Counted from the first letter of the stretch, positions 10,063 to 20,259 are shown. The stretch is 43,580 bases of DNA from Chara braunii (GCA_003427395.1 BFEA01000266.1:987488-1031067); one strand, 5' to 3'. The notes: a model not told the origin generated them from the letters alone. A program made the numbers and translations.

Positions 10063-12151
10063 TGTTACAGTTTCGTTAACAACCAGTAATCAACCGCTCA
10101 GTGTGACACTCTACCCTCGGCCCCTTTTCCTGTTGGCAGTTAATGGGGCTTTTCGCTATTTCCGCTCAACTCACTGTATGAGTTAGCAAAATAGTGAAGA
10201 TTTCACCAGGAGCTGTATAAGCCGAGAGATAGTCAAATGGCATTCGGATAAGCATAGATCATGCCAAGACCCTGTGAACAAGCTATGTATTTGGTTCTTG
10301 CCAAGTGTAGCTCCCGAAACAGGTGCTAACAGCTCGTTGGGTACGACTCAGACCGGAAAGCTTACTGTGAGTGACCTTCACGACCTAGTCAACTTACAGC
10401 GTGTAGGATGAGTCTCACAAAGGGCTTAATGATCGTCATGATTTCCTTTTCTTTTGCTAGCTCATGCAGGAGGGTTTCTAGTTAGCTCTGAGTCATGCAA
10501 CAATCCTCGCTGAGGGGTCCAATCAGACATACGACGTCACTTAGTGATGATCCATGCCTGATAAGGACAAGAGCAACATTAAAGGCCCAACTAGCCAGCA
10601 CTTAGAGCTAGGCTACTGCCAATCATGAGCCTAGTTTACCGAGTACATGGAATGTCACAACTTGTAGCTCCTAACTTTTATCACTACCATATCCCAGCGA
10701 TCGCTCACATGCATTGCAGAGCATCACGAACTGTTGTTTCAAGTAGACACTCATCAAGAAGTAACGAACGAAACGTTACTCCTATCTGTATACTATATTG
10801 GGCTTCACACTTTGCGATTGTCAGATTGAGTAGCAATCACTGACTGTAGAGCTGCGGATTACCAGGGTCAGGCAATAAGGAACCTGTAGTGAGAGTTCGA
10901 GCTCTTGACACTAAACCAAAGGTCTTGGTCAGAAAACAACGCTTTACGTAAGCCTCACCGGGTTTCGCTCACGACAGATTTCATCTGAACACAATTGGAG
11001 TGCCCTGTTCGAGCAGTACCCTGATGCCCATAATAGTAAACTTTGTCGAGAAAGGACACAGAGCATTCATGACAACAGGCCAAAATTCAAACAGATCACG
11101 AGATAATATGGAAATGCTTACTCTACTGAGACACAATTCATGATAGGTAGTAGCTTTCTTCTTCCGATGCCATATCAGACCGTCTGAGTTGCAGTTCTCT
11201 CATAGACAACATGTGGTATATTGCCTGGCCCGAAAGCCAGCGTCTCACGCTTGCTCAAACATTACCGAAAACACCCTTTTATGTTGTGATTTTCAACCAA
11301 GATGAAACTAGTGAGAACCCAGACTTAGAAAGGTTTGAGCCCATTAGCCATCTTTCCATTTAGTGTTTTGAGCAACTTCCCATTTATAGTCACATACCAT
11401 TCGATCTTCACAGAAGAGGACTACGGGCTTCCTGCCTGTCCATGAGCCATCTACTCAGAGTGAGGGGAATAAACTTTAAGTGCGCTCCATTTAACCAAGC
11501 AACGGACTACAAAGCCTACTAAACCTCCAATCATAGCTGGTTCATTTGAAAAGTAAGGTTGCATTTAAGTATTTAAGGGAAAAGGTTGAATTGACTCTTC
11601 AGTGTCTAATGGTCAGATCAAGTAGGCCTCGAACACTGGGCGTTAATCGTTAGTCAAGACGGGTCAACCCCTATCAAGGGAAACCCGCTACTTTCTATGT
11701 CTCGTCACCAGAGTTACGAGGGTGACTCGGGTAAAACACGAAACGGTTCATTTATTCACTGAGCTATTAGCATACCCTTCCAACTTCGCTAGCCAGTCTG
11801 AGGCTGATTACTTGAGGACCGTCAATCCCCATCAAGCAAAAACTTGACAAGAAGGTAAGCTACCTTTCTCATAATGGTTTTCCGCCTTCCCATCCGGCGA
11901 CTCAAAGGGAAAGAAAGGAGGGGGTATGAGGAACGACATCTCAATCCTTAGTGGCAGTTATCTTATCTGTCGGTTTCGTTATCATCCGTTCGTTGTTGCC
12001 TCAATGATTCCGCCACTCTCCAGACCAGTGACGGTGACCTCAAGTCTCTAAGTCACGTGTCGTGAAGTCGATCCACAAACTGACCTCCTTCATCCTCCCT
12101 AGTGAAAACATCTCTCACATTAACCAATGACAGCAAAAGGAAACACCGTAC
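10063..12151. other. Non-coding part of the nested insertion
   Basis: No ORF of substance, tRNA or clear repeat was found. A weak trace of the unknown short domain may exist on the minus strand near 11010-11060 (peptide DKVYYYGHQG against YVLYFYGYDG), but it is too degenerate to annotate. Confidence 0.4.
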
Positions 12152-12340
12152 TCAGTATAGCAGGGCCCCTGTGTCGAAAATCTCAATCGCAATGGTCATG
12201 CACTTCACTCGTAGGTAGCATCGATGGAAAGAGACGAGAATGTCTATCGTGCGGCTCTTGGGAAAGTAACTACGCATTAGTATATTAATTCTGCTCCCAG
12301 GCGTCCCCACTTTGATGGCAGTATTCCCCGCTCTCGTCAC
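12152..12340 (-). pseudogene. Possible third, divergent copy of the unknown short domain
   Basis: The frame contains SRTIDILVSFHRCYLRVKCM followed by TIAIEIFDTG. This can be aligned with KRYIGYIFYYNDYNVKLHST and ISFLETIE of copy 2, matching the spacing of hydrophobic and aromatic positions but few identities. It lies on the same strand as copies 1 and 2. The similarity is weak, and a chance match cannot be excluded. Confidence 0.2.
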
Positions 12341-13835
12341 TCAGATTTACTCCCGGGTCTTGGATCCCTTACCATGGCCAAACTTTGTCCATGAACCAAC
12401 GCAATCAGACGTACGGTGCTAACATGCTCTCACTTATGTCTCTTGGGTTAATTGACCTTTGAACTGGATCGGGCTCTTCCCATTCCGCTCAATCGGATCG
12501 CGAACCCATCACACGATGACTTGGCACGACCGTCAAGAACTCCAAGATATCAGTACACACGGACAGAGACCCCTGAAGTGCAGCGTGCGGATGACAATCG
12601 CCAGTTAAAACTAGTTCGGTCGTTGGCCCCGCGACAGGCCTGCGTTCATCTCAGGCAGATTAGCATACATCTCCCCATCGTGCACACCACACTAATCATG
12701 ACTTTCGACGGGGTCACTCTTCATACGCATGTCGTTTCACCCCTTCACCTCTGGCCCAGATGACCGTGACTCCCTTCAGGGTTCTAAAGCCCCTCGAGCA
12801 TGTCTCTAACGACACGTGCATCAACCCTCCATTCACATGCAGCAGCTGAGGAAGGTATGACATTCTTCACTCACTCTTCTCGCTCGCGCGCTTGAACCCG
12901 TCTCACTGTGATCGAAACAAGAAGAAAAAGAACCAGCAATGTTGGTCGACTCAAATCAAATAAAGACTCAGTTGACATCAACTTCTAGGAGTGTGCGCTT
13001 CTCGTCCGCTTTGGCGAAATTGCCTTTGTTCCTCCAGAGTGGCGGTGATCGACTGAACTGACTACGCTGTGGGTGCCAAAGCATAACCATTGGCGGTGAT
13101 CGACTGAACTGACTGCGCAAACTCGTTTGCAACCAATAATGACCGCTTGGGAGAGTGACCGTTTGACGTCAGTGAACAAGAAGCATGTCGATCCTCGCAC
13201 TCCTTTGCACATCCCTGCGCGTCTTCTTTCCACAGCACACTATAGTCACGCTTCCTCCTCTCGTTTTTTTTGCCCTTGCAGCACAACGCTTTCACGCGTT
13301 CATTGACTTCTCTCCCCCTTTTCTCGTGGGCTCAAAATTGCCCCTCTCTCCCTCTCTAGGTTGCAACAGCCCAGTCGTCCCAGGCACGCCGTCACAGCAA
13401 GATAACCTCGAGTCACACGATGCTCACCATGTAGGCACGGATAAACACATTGTCACACTGATCCCACTCTTACTGCAAGGGGCACGAGTGCAGATCCTTC
13501 CCTTGCCTCACTCGTTTGATGGTCACGAGGTCAAAAACGTGTGCATGTTCGAGCTTCTGCAATAACGAGAAGAGAGACCGTCCTCAACCACCTGGTGGAA
13601 AAACCCTAGGTAAGCAATACCCCCCTCCCCCTCTTGATTGCTAGTCTTATTGTCTCATTCACGTTGACGTCACGAGATGGCCTTCACGAGCTCATCAGCC
13701 CGACCGATCCTCACTCTCTCTCTCTCTTGAGTGTTGCGGGCATCTCTCTTGTAACTGCCTAGCTTTCTCTGTCTTGCCGTCATCGCGAGTTGACCTCTGA
13801 TTCTCGCCGCTCAGCAGCCTAGTCCTTCTGCCTTC
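12341..13835. other. Unassigned part of the nested insertion
   Basis: There are only short chance frames. A (CT)n run lies near 13715-13728, and one short direct repeat is listed separately. Confidence 0.4.
13041..13118 (+). repeat. Pair of 27-bp direct repeats
   Basis: The block GGCGGTGATCGACTGAACTG plus ACT(A/G)CGC occurs at 13041-13067 and 13092-13118, with 26 of 27 bases identical and a 24-bp spacer. No function is evident. It could be a local duplication or a pair of binding sites. Confidence 0.85.
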
Positions 13836-14333
13836 TCAAGTTGGCCTCTCGGCCGCTCTCAACAGGCTCAGCCGGCGGGTGGTCCTTCGCCACTGGTCCA
13901 GGCCATGCCAGGACTGGGTTTCCGTGCCCAGATCGCTGGCCTCGCTCTCGGCCTCTGTATCGCGGTCCAAATGTTGTTGTTCCCTCTCCGCCGTGTCTAT
14001 CGAGGTCTCTCCCTCCAAGTACGAGACGGTCGCTTTCATTTTGTCCGTGACCCCGTCCCGTCTGCACCTTCTCTCGGCTCGGTCCTTGGCTTTCGTGATT
14101 GCCGCCTGCAGTCCCTGGTCCGCCCTCATTTCTTCTTCCTTCCCCCCTTCCACGTTTATTTTCAGCCTGGCCTCCTGATTGCAGCGGCTGTAGTCCAAGA
14201 CGGCCGTCACCACAGGCCCGTCTCCAGACATTCGCTCCCATCTCCAGAGGAACTGGAGGTACCTTGGCCTATAGCCATATAGCCCATTGCTCCGCACCAT
14301 GGTGAGCCCCCTTGAACAGACAATATACGTCAC
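13836..14333 (-). CDS. Hypothetical protein, charged C-terminal half
   Basis: A 165-codon frame starting at an ATG at 14333. The first 60 residues include GLYGYRPRYLQFLWRWERMS and GPVVTAVLDYSRCNQEARLK. The rest is strongly charged (ITKAKDRAERRCRRDGVTDK; SIDTAEREQQHLDRDTEAES) and probably helical. No catalytic or zinc motif is seen. An overlapping frame on the same strand (13819-14241) is glycine- and arginine-rich and looks like a shadow. It is not recognised. It may be a gag-like or host-gene fragment carried by the nested element, or a chance ORF in GC-rich sequence. Confidence 0.3.
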   Translation of the reverse strand: MTYIVCSRGLTMVRSNGLYGYRPRYLQFLWRWERMSGDGPVVTAVLDYSRCNQEARLKINVEGGKEEEMRADQGLQAAITKAKDRAERRCRRDGVTDKMKATVSYLEGETSIDTAEREQQHLDRDTEAESEASDLGTETQSWHGLDQWRRTTRRLSLLRAAERPT

Positions 14334-15314
14334 CAGGCCACCGACTTCCGGAATAGTCAGGGCTTAACACTCAACACACGCACACGCAGACGGACTGCCT
14401 CATGCTCACATTGTCGCTCAGCCCTCTCCTCAGTTCGCCAACAAACAGCATGGTGAGACTGCTCATGCCCAGGTAGCCAAAGGCTCATCTCCCTCTCTCA
14501 TTTATAAGATCACTGCTCACCGCGATCCACGCGCTCTGAACGAGGGACATAAGTACCCCTTTTCAAATTCTGTAAATAAAAGGAATATTTACTTTTCAAA
14601 CTTTTGTGAGGCAACTAGAACAAAGAAAAGACAGCATGGCCTAACCCCGTCGGTCACTTTGGAGGTGAAGTGACCCATGGGTTCTGCGTGATGGTCCCAT
14701 AACGGGATGTCAACGGGCGTCCTCTTCCCTTCAAAACGCGTCACTGGATTGCCCCTAATGAGTACCTGTGTCCGATGGTAAGGAGGGGACCCATGACCTC
14801 TCACGGGAGGTGATGAGTCTCCTACCGATGTGGCCGCGGGTGCTCCTATTTTGAGGCCCTCACATCAACAATACCTTACCTGTCAAGCTCACGGAAACTA
14901 AAACAAAAAGTCAGGCAGCCCACACCGCCCATTTTCGGCTTATGATTCAAACTCTAACCGTTTCGTTCCCCCGCGACATGACTAAGCGGGGAACTAGAAC
15001 TCGAAACAGGCTGAATAAAAGAAACTAATAAAAGAAAAAGGAAGAAAAGAAAGAAAAAGAGGAGAACTCTAGCGCCCCCTCAGCTACGGAATCGTCCGAC
15101 TTGACACCCGGGGTAGCGGTCCGAGTTCTGACACAAGTGTGAAATGTAAACTTTTCCTTTTCTTTTCCATTTCATTCCTCTTTCCTTCTGTACTTAGTCC
15201 AAAACACGGTCATCGGGGACCAGCGTGTGGCTTAAAAGCCTGCGCTAACTTTTTACTGTCGCGACCCCTCCTAGTGAACCCGACGGCTACTTCAGTCACA
15301 GGTCAGCCTGCTGT
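14334..15314. other. Right part of the nested insertion, purine-rich tract
   Basis: No ORF is supported. A long A/G tract (about 15012-15065) could be a polypurine tract of an LTR element, which would make 15066-15532 its 3' LTR. I could not confirm a matching left LTR at 7758-8220; there is only a vague CTAG-rich similarity at the two starts. Confidence 0.3.
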
Positions 15315-15392
15315 ATGGCAAGACGTCGAGCCTCTGTGGGCCTGTCCGTAGAAATAGGACCAGGTTACACATGGTATGACTTGTGTTTCGCG

Positions 15393-15532
15393 AGCAACAG
15401 CTGGTACACCGTCGAGTCTAGTGGCTGGTATACCTGCAGCGGAGTCCCAAACAGACATCTGGTACGCTGCGTGCTGAACAGGGAGCTGGTACACCGCGGA
15501 GGTCCAAAGCGCCGTGCCCTCCGACAATGTGC
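15393..15532 (+). repeat. Imperfect CTGGTAyrC repeat cluster at the right end of the insertion
   Basis: CTGGTACACCG, CTGGTATACCTG, CTGGTACGCTG and CTGGTACACCG recur about every 25-35 bases just before the integrase frame resumes. The open frame that runs through this region into the integrase is therefore a chance fusion and not an integrase N-terminus. Confidence 0.6.
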
Positions 15533-16752
15533 CTACACGTTGCCCGACATGAAAGCTGATTGCATAGAGTATGTGCATAGTTGCAAGGTAAGCCAGTGCA
15601 ACAAAACTACGACACGAGCCCCATTGGGTCTTCTCATACCCTTGCCTATCCCATCAGGACCCGGAGAGTCTATGTCCATTGACTTCATGGATGCTGGGGT
15701 CAAGAGTAGGCATAGCAAGAGCCAAGTCATGGTCATAGTAGACCGCTTTAGCAAGTATGCCGTTTTTGTTCCTATGCCCTCTGAGGCACACACAAAGTTA
15801 GTTATAGAAATTTTTTTCAATGCCTGGTAAGTGAGCACGGTATTCCGTTGTCCATAGTTAGCGATAGAGACACGCGGTTTACTAACCAGCATTGGCAGGA
15901 GCTTATGAGAGTTCATGGCTCAAAGTTGTTAATGTCGGAGACTAACGGTCAAACTGAGCAAATGAATAAGATCCTGCAGCAGATACTCAGGATGTACATT
16001 AGACCCACTCATATTAACTAGGATGAGATGCTCCCTAAGGTAGCTAGCGCCTATAAGAATAGTGTGCACTTAGCTACCAGGAAGACTCCTAATGAGTTGC
16101 AGAAGTCCTTTAGGCCACGCATGCCATTTGAAGGACTAAATCGTGACCAGATACAGAGACTGCCACCCGGAACTAGAGAATTTGCGTTGCAGCACGAGAG
16201 GGACATTGCAAGAGCGACTGAGAATTTCAAGAAAGTGCGGCACAAAATGATAGAGCAGGCTAATAAGCATCGTCGTCCCTCACAGTTCGAGGTAGGTGAT
16301 TTAGTCTGGGTCAAATCTAAGGAGTTCGCCCCAGAAGAGAACATCTCACAAAAGCTGTTACCTGCGTACAAGGGACCGTGGCCTGTCCTAGAAGTAAAAG
16401 GCGGAGAGGACAGACCCTCTTACACGATTGAGATACCGGCACACCTTCACACATACCCTGTCTTCCACGCATCAAAGTTGCTACCTTGCGTCACCAGTCA
16501 ACAATTCCCATCGCGTCGGTCAATGATTCCGCCGGACATGGACGACGCATATGATATAGACCGCATTGTGGGAGAGGATGTGCTCAGAACTGGAGGTAGA
16601 GGTCGTCCCTATAAACAATACAAAGTCATATTCGCTTATCAGGAACCCGAGAACGACCGCTTGTTCACAAGAACAGAGCTTCTAGAGACTGCTCCCGACA
16701 TAGTACACTCCTACGACAGAGAACGGAAAAGTAAGGGTCCTGCCTTGCATTG
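15533..16752 (+). pseudogene. Gypsy integrase core and chromodomain-like C-terminus (right half)
   Basis: The sequence resumes with DMKADCIEYVHSCKVSQCNK (HHCC cysteines, the second displaced), then GESMSIDFMDAG (first catalytic Asp) and VMVIVDRFSKYAVFVPM. A one-base deletion near 15828 shifts the frame to SEHGIPLSIVSDRDTRFT (second Asp) and SETNGQTEQMNKIL (Glu). Only 30 residues separate the second Asp and the Glu, against 35 in the family, so about five residues are lost. After a TAG at 16019-16021 the frame is open for 241 codons, with the GPWPVLEVK-type SH3-like fold and YDIDRIVGEDVLRTGGRGRP, YKVIFAYQEPENDRLFTRTE, LLETAPDIVHSY. This is a chromodomain-like end that may guide insertion to chromatin marks. 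Confidence 0.88.
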
Positions 16753-16797
16753 AAGTATTCTCGGAGGTCCTCGAATGTAGGCCGGCGGGAGTGAAAT

Positions 16798-17570
16798 GGT
16801 TTTCACTTTTACGGTAGCAGACCAGGGCTCGATCCCTAGACCTCGCCCTCACCCATGTACAGTACCAGTTGGCCCGTGTGTGCTTGAACCCGCGACCTGT
16901 GTCCTGAAAGTCGCATGTTTGCTTGCTGTAGATAGTGTGATCGTCGGGTCTCGAACAGTAGGTCTGTGGATTAGAAGTCTTAGCAACGGTAGGAATCGTA
17001 GCTGCTACAGTCCTGAAAGGTCAAGTCTACGGCCTTCTGGAAGATCTGGAAGTGGCCTTTCGTGGAGTCTTAGGATACAGTCCGTAGGCAAGTGGGCAAG
17101 TGGGCAGTCTAACCAAGCCCAGTCAACGGTACCCAGTCCCAGGTCGCACTTTGTCCAGTCAGCAAGTACCGTGTGGGACTGTGTGCACTCCGAGGCCAGG
17201 GTCAAGGGCAGACCTTTGACAATCCGAAATATAAATGAAGAGGCAGTGTTAAGTCATTCATTCATTCTGCATGTGAGCCGTGCGAAAGCGCTGCCAGAGT
17301 GTCTTGTGCTAAGGAGGTCTGCAGGTGCCCATAGGAGAAGTGGGCTAAGAGGAGGAAGACGCCACCATAGCCGCTGGTGTTGTTAGTAGTAGAGGAAGGC
17401 AGCCATAGCTGCCATAGCTTAGTAGTGGGGTGTTAGTGTGTGCGTGTGTATGAGTGTGTTTAGTTGTGTCTGTGTATGCGGGACATCCAGGGAGATCCAG
17501 AGTTGTGTGTGTGCGAACAAGTTGCTGAGTGTACAGTGATCGGCCATAGCCAATCGAGCCAAGTTTGAAT
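16798..17570 (+). other. Candidate 3' LTR of the gypsy element
   Basis: Directly after the integrase stop, a purine-rich GGCGGGAGTGAAATGG (about 16783-16798) could be the polypurine tract. The following 0.8 kb lacks element coding sequence and contains an ATATAAAT box near 17230, compatible with a U3 promoter, then GT-rich sequence with TGTGTG runs. No second copy is present in the window, so the boundaries are guesses, and the 196-codon frame through it (16796-17386) is not regarded as a gene. Confidence 0.45.
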
Positions 17571-17629
17571 CTAAACTGTGTTCTTGGTCTCGTTATCTCT
17601 GAGCTTTGTGTGGGCGCTGAGTCGCCAGT

Positions 17630-17754
17630 TTGAGGCCGGGGTCCTCACATTCAACCCGGAGTCACCAAGCCAAAAATTGCTTAGAACCGGGCTCATCGTC
17701 CCTCCTCTGATCAGGATATAAAACAGTTGTGCTGGAAACCGGGTCTGGCATCCC
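17630..17754 (-). repeat. Hairpin-motif unit with GAGGACCCCGGCCTC box (minus strand)
   Basis: Read on the minus strand this holds, in order, a hairpin-like GCCAGACC..GGTTTCCAGC block (17731-17754), a second GGGACGATGAGCCCGG block (17679-17705) and TGTGAGGACCCCGGCCTCAA (17630-17649). The last two match 29382-29405 and 29434-29453 in order and spacing. The unit is therefore a dispersed repeat also present in the 3' region of LINE-B. Confidence 0.75.
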
Positions 17755-17964
17755 ATGTCAAGAAACCTCATGTTCCTACATCAGAGCCTGGTCGGGTCAT
17801 CAGAAGGAAAGCTGTTGGGGGGCACCAGCGGGGGTCTCCTCCGTCCCCCTACCCAGTCTTCCAACTGTCCTTTTTCACCGTCATGTTGGAGACTACGTTG
17901 CGCCTCTGTTGTAGTGGAGAGTGGTGGAGCGGTGATTGAGCGCGAGCGCTGTCTCTCGCGGTGA

Positions 17965-18280
17965 CGCACTGGTGCAGAAAGTGCACATGCCATCGTGTGC
18001 GGTGAAGATGCTAGTGCGCACAGGTGTGACCGCGGAGTCATTCCCGGTTGGTGAGAATATTCCTCCATACTTGATCGTCGACGGAATTGGAAAGGGGGCT
18101 GGTATCGTCTCCATGCTATGAGTAGGGTGCTGAATACAGCCATGGCAGGTCCATGGTGTTGAAGGTGGGCTCGTCATTCGGCGGGCATCAGAAGGCTGCA
18201 AGAGATCTTCGTCTCTTAGGCTAGCTGAACCTACCTACAAGCGGTAGAGTGAAGGGGGAAAACGTTCGAGCGCTTTCACT
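17965..18280 (+). repeat. Direct repeat D1, copy 1 (about 315 bp)
   Basis: The stretch from GCACTGGTGCAGAAAG to the CGCTTTCA region matches 18889-19201 over its full length, with roughly 85-90 percent identity by eye, including long identical runs around GAGTAGGGTGCTGAATACAG. Length and arrangement would fit short LTRs of a non-autonomous element or two insertions of one SINE or MITE. Confidence 0.9.
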
Positions 18281-18540
18281 ACATGAAAGGACAGATATCA
18301 AGAGATAAGTATTCATTGTTCTTGACCATGGAAAATGAGAAATGAATAAAAAGAATGATATGGAGAAAAAAACGGATCTCGTCATCGTCGCTTATGAACG
18401 GAAGAATGTAGTAAAGTATAAGAATGAATGAAGTCTTCGTATACTTGATGAGTGTATTAGTCGAGGTCTGTCTGGAGGCCTCCTACGCTCCTAACTCATC
18501 GCCTAACTCGCATTGTAATGGGGGCATGTGACAAAACTGA

Positions 18541-18767
18541 AGTCGTGCTACCTACACACACTCGCCCGCCCACCCATCCACACACACACACTCGCTCGCC
18601 CGCTCCNNNNNNNNNNNNNNNNNNNNNNNNNNNNNNNNNNNNNNNNNNNNNNNNNNNNNNNNNNNNNNNNNNNNNNNNNNNNNNNNNNNNNNNNNNNNNN
18701 NNNNNNNNNNNNNNNNNNNNNNNNNNNNNNNNNNNNNNNNNNNNNNNNNNNNCACACAAGCTCGCGT
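18541..18767. other. Simple-repeat tract with 146-base assembly gap
   Basis: ACACACACAC- and CGCCCGC-type repeats run into N at 18607-18752 and come out as CACACAAGCTCGC. The gap is most likely an unresolved CA/CTCG microsatellite. Translated frames across it are artefacts. Confidence 0.9.
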
Positions 18768-18847
18768 TTTGTGTGTCTCAGGTGACAGCATTAGTTTGTG
18801 AAAGAAAGCATATATTTGAAGAGAAACGAAAACAGGTGTTTCTATGT

Positions 18848-18867
18848 CTATAGCCTATAGGCTATAG
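18848..18867. repeat. Perfect 20-bp palindrome
   Basis: CTATAGCCTATAGGCTATAG equals its own reverse complement. It lies 22 bases before repeat copy 18889-19201. Confidence 0.95.
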
Positions 18868-18888
18868 CTAAGCTGAGGCGACTACCCG

Positions 18889-19201
18889 GCACTGGCGCAG
18901 AAAGTTCACACGCCATAGCGCGCGGTAAAGAAGTAAGTGCGCAGGTGTGACCGAGGAGTCATTCCCGGTTGGTGAGAATATTACTCCATACTTGACAGTC
19001 GACGGAGTTGCAAAGGGGGCTGGTAGCATCTCCATGCTATGAGTAGGGTGCTGAATACAGCCATGGCAGGGCCATGGTGTTGAAGGTGGGCTCGTCATTC
19101 GGCGGGCAATCAGAAGGCTGCAAGAGATCTTCGTAACTTAGGCTAGCTGAACCTATCTACAAGCGGGAGAGTGAAGGGGAAAAACGTACGAGGGCTTTCA
19201 C
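18889..19201 (+). repeat. Direct repeat D1, copy 2
   Basis: Second copy of 17965-18280, about 610 bases after the end of copy 1. The sequence between includes a CA-rich tract, the assembly gap and a perfect 20-bp palindrome. No TG...CA ends or shared flanks prove an LTR pair. Confidence 0.9.
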
Positions 19202-19245
19202 CAAGAGGGCATGGAGCGGGGGGGATAAGCATCAATGTGTATGCG

Positions 19246-19437
19246 GAAAGCATTGTCTGTAAGACAACGAATTTTGAGCTCATAATTCAAGGGGGAAATC
19301 GAAATACAGTGACAATGAACGAGGATTTCGCCGGGCGACAGAGAAAAGGATTTGTATGTGTGATCATATGTGGCAAGGCATTGGGGCAATAGAGGAACGG
19401 TGTGAACGTAAGAGGATTCGCCCTGTTGTCACATGTG
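19246..19437 (+). repeat. tRNA-derived SINE-like repeat, copy 1
   Basis: GCATTGTCTGTAAGACAA forms a hairpin with the loop TGTAA, like an anticodon arm with GTA. It is followed 15-20 bases later by GAGCTCATAATTC at the place of a pol III B box, and a GC-rich A-box-like stretch lies upstream. The body (GGATTTCGCCGGGCGACAGA, TGTGTGATCATATG) is repeated at 19621-19802. The tRNA origin is inferred and the copy is degenerate. Confidence 0.5.
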
Positions 19438-19620
19438 CGATTCATGTGGTAAACGTATCGGATCTTAAACGTACGCCAGTGGAGCTCAAAAGTGGATAAA
19501 AACGCCTCCAAGTAAAGGGAGGATACGTGTATGAATGTATGTACCATCACGCGAGATTCAAGTGGAGAAATGCATCATTGGTTATGTGGTAAGCATTGTT
19601 CGGTGGAGTGGCAGGGTGGG

Positions 19621-19802
19621 GAAGGCATTGTCTGTAAGACAAGGGATTCTGGGTTCATAATGCAATGAGGAAATCGAAGTACAATGAGAGCGAAAAAGGT
19701 TTCGCCAAGTAACTGAGAAAAGGAATTGCATGTGTGATCATATGAGGCAGGGTATTGCTGGGATCGGCGAGAAGGTATGAGGATTCGTTTTGTTGTTACA
19801 GG
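19621..19802 (+). repeat. tRNA-derived SINE-like repeat, copy 2
   Basis: This copy is better preserved at the head: TGGCAGGGTGGGG (A-box-like, about 19609-19621), GGCATTGTCTGTAAGACAAG (anticodon-arm-like) and GGGTTCATAATGC (B-box-like GGTTCRANNCC). The tail shares AGTGAGAAAAGGA-type and GTGTGATCATATG segments with copy 1. The predicted anticodon triplet GTA would point to tRNA-Tyr. No introns or CCA are evident. Confidence 0.5.
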
Positions 19803-20233
19803 TAGGATAATCAACGTGGATTAACGTCTTCACAAGAGGAGGGCACTAGCCTTCTACAGAGCGCAAGCGTTGAAGCATTGCGAGAACGAATGCGGCAACG
19901 TACACAGTTGTGAGACAGGGTAAAAAGAAGAAACATTGTTCAAAATTGTCTTGAACAGCTCGGTATGACCATCCTTTTGAATATATAGCAGAGGGGATAC
20001 AAGCGTAGTGTATGGAAGAAGGGAGCATAAGTACGAAGAGAAGAGAGGGCAGCGAAAGAGGGAGAGGAGAAGTTTTGCGATAAAAGAAGCCTAAACAGGC
20101 GGGGAGATTAGATCTGGGAACGACTGATCCTACGACATCCCCTTCCCTCGTGTCCTCTCCCCACCTACCTCCTCCCCTCTTCCACTTCCAGCAACCTAAG
20201 CTATAAGAAAGCGACAACAATATCTAGACATGC

Positions 20234-20259
20234 AAAAAAAAAAAAAAAAAAAAAAAAAA
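20234..20259 (+). repeat. 26-A poly-A tail of an older retroposon
   Basis: An uninterrupted run of 26 A. It marks the 3' end of a retroposed sequence to the left, whose body I could not define. LINE-B starts only 33 bases further on. Confidence 0.8.

Larger units (their letters stand above)
7758..15532. mobile_element. 7.8-kb nested insertion inside the gypsy integrase, class unresolved
   Basis: The host reading frame breaks after ..RCHT (CACAC at 7757 or just before) and resumes with TACAC at about 15533 (YTLPDMK). The short direct repeat (C/T)ACAC may be a 5-bp target-site duplication, but the target also contains an internal ACACGTTG repeat, so the exact ends are ambiguous. I found no convincing LTR pair, terminal inverted repeat or poly-A tail. 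The contents are mostly non-coding, with minus-strand gene fragments at 8410-8985, 9140-9355, 9715-10062 and 13836-14333. A Helitron-like or large non-autonomous LTR element carrying captured gene pieces are both possible. Confidence 0.6.
3110..17570 (+). mobile_element. Ty3/gypsy chromovirus-like LTR retrotransposon, decayed and split by a nested insertion
   Basis: Order of domains on the plus strand: coiled-coil and capsid-like gag, RGG-rich linker, DSGA protease, RT with YLDD, RNase H, integrase (HHCC, DDE) and a chromodomain-like C-terminus. RT-RNase H-integrase is the Ty3/gypsy order. The element is interrupted inside the integrase HHCC region: peptide GHFGWQKTLANLTRCHT ends near 7757, and YTLPDMKADCIEYV resumes at about 15533. 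Without the insertion it would be about 6.7 kb. Multiple stops and frameshifts make it non-autonomous. No 5' LTR was found, and the 3' LTR is inferred only. Confidence 0.88.

Noticed and set aside
13041-13118. CRISPR-like repeat pair
   Set aside because: Only two copies in a eukaryotic retrotransposon-rich region; a local duplication is simpler.
15315-15532. Open frame upstream of and fused to the integrase
   Set aside because: The sequence is an imperfect CTGGTAyrC repeat with no integrase similarity; the frame is open by chance up to the resumption point.
16880-16925. tRNA-like GGTCGCGGGTTCAAGC on the minus strand
   Set aside because: Only a B-box-like word; the anticodon stem does not form and it lies within the candidate LTR.
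16796-17386. 196-codon plus-strand frame after the chromodomain
   Set aside because: Position and composition fit an LTR; no domain and no conservation evidence.
18496-18853. Several 60-110-codon frames spanning the N block
   Set aside because: They consist mainly of unknown residues from the assembly gap and a CA/CTCG microsatellite.
19846-20220. 124-codon minus-strand frame
   Set aside because: No recognisable domain, next to a poly-A tail of a plus-strand retroposon, composition like surrounding non-coding sequence.
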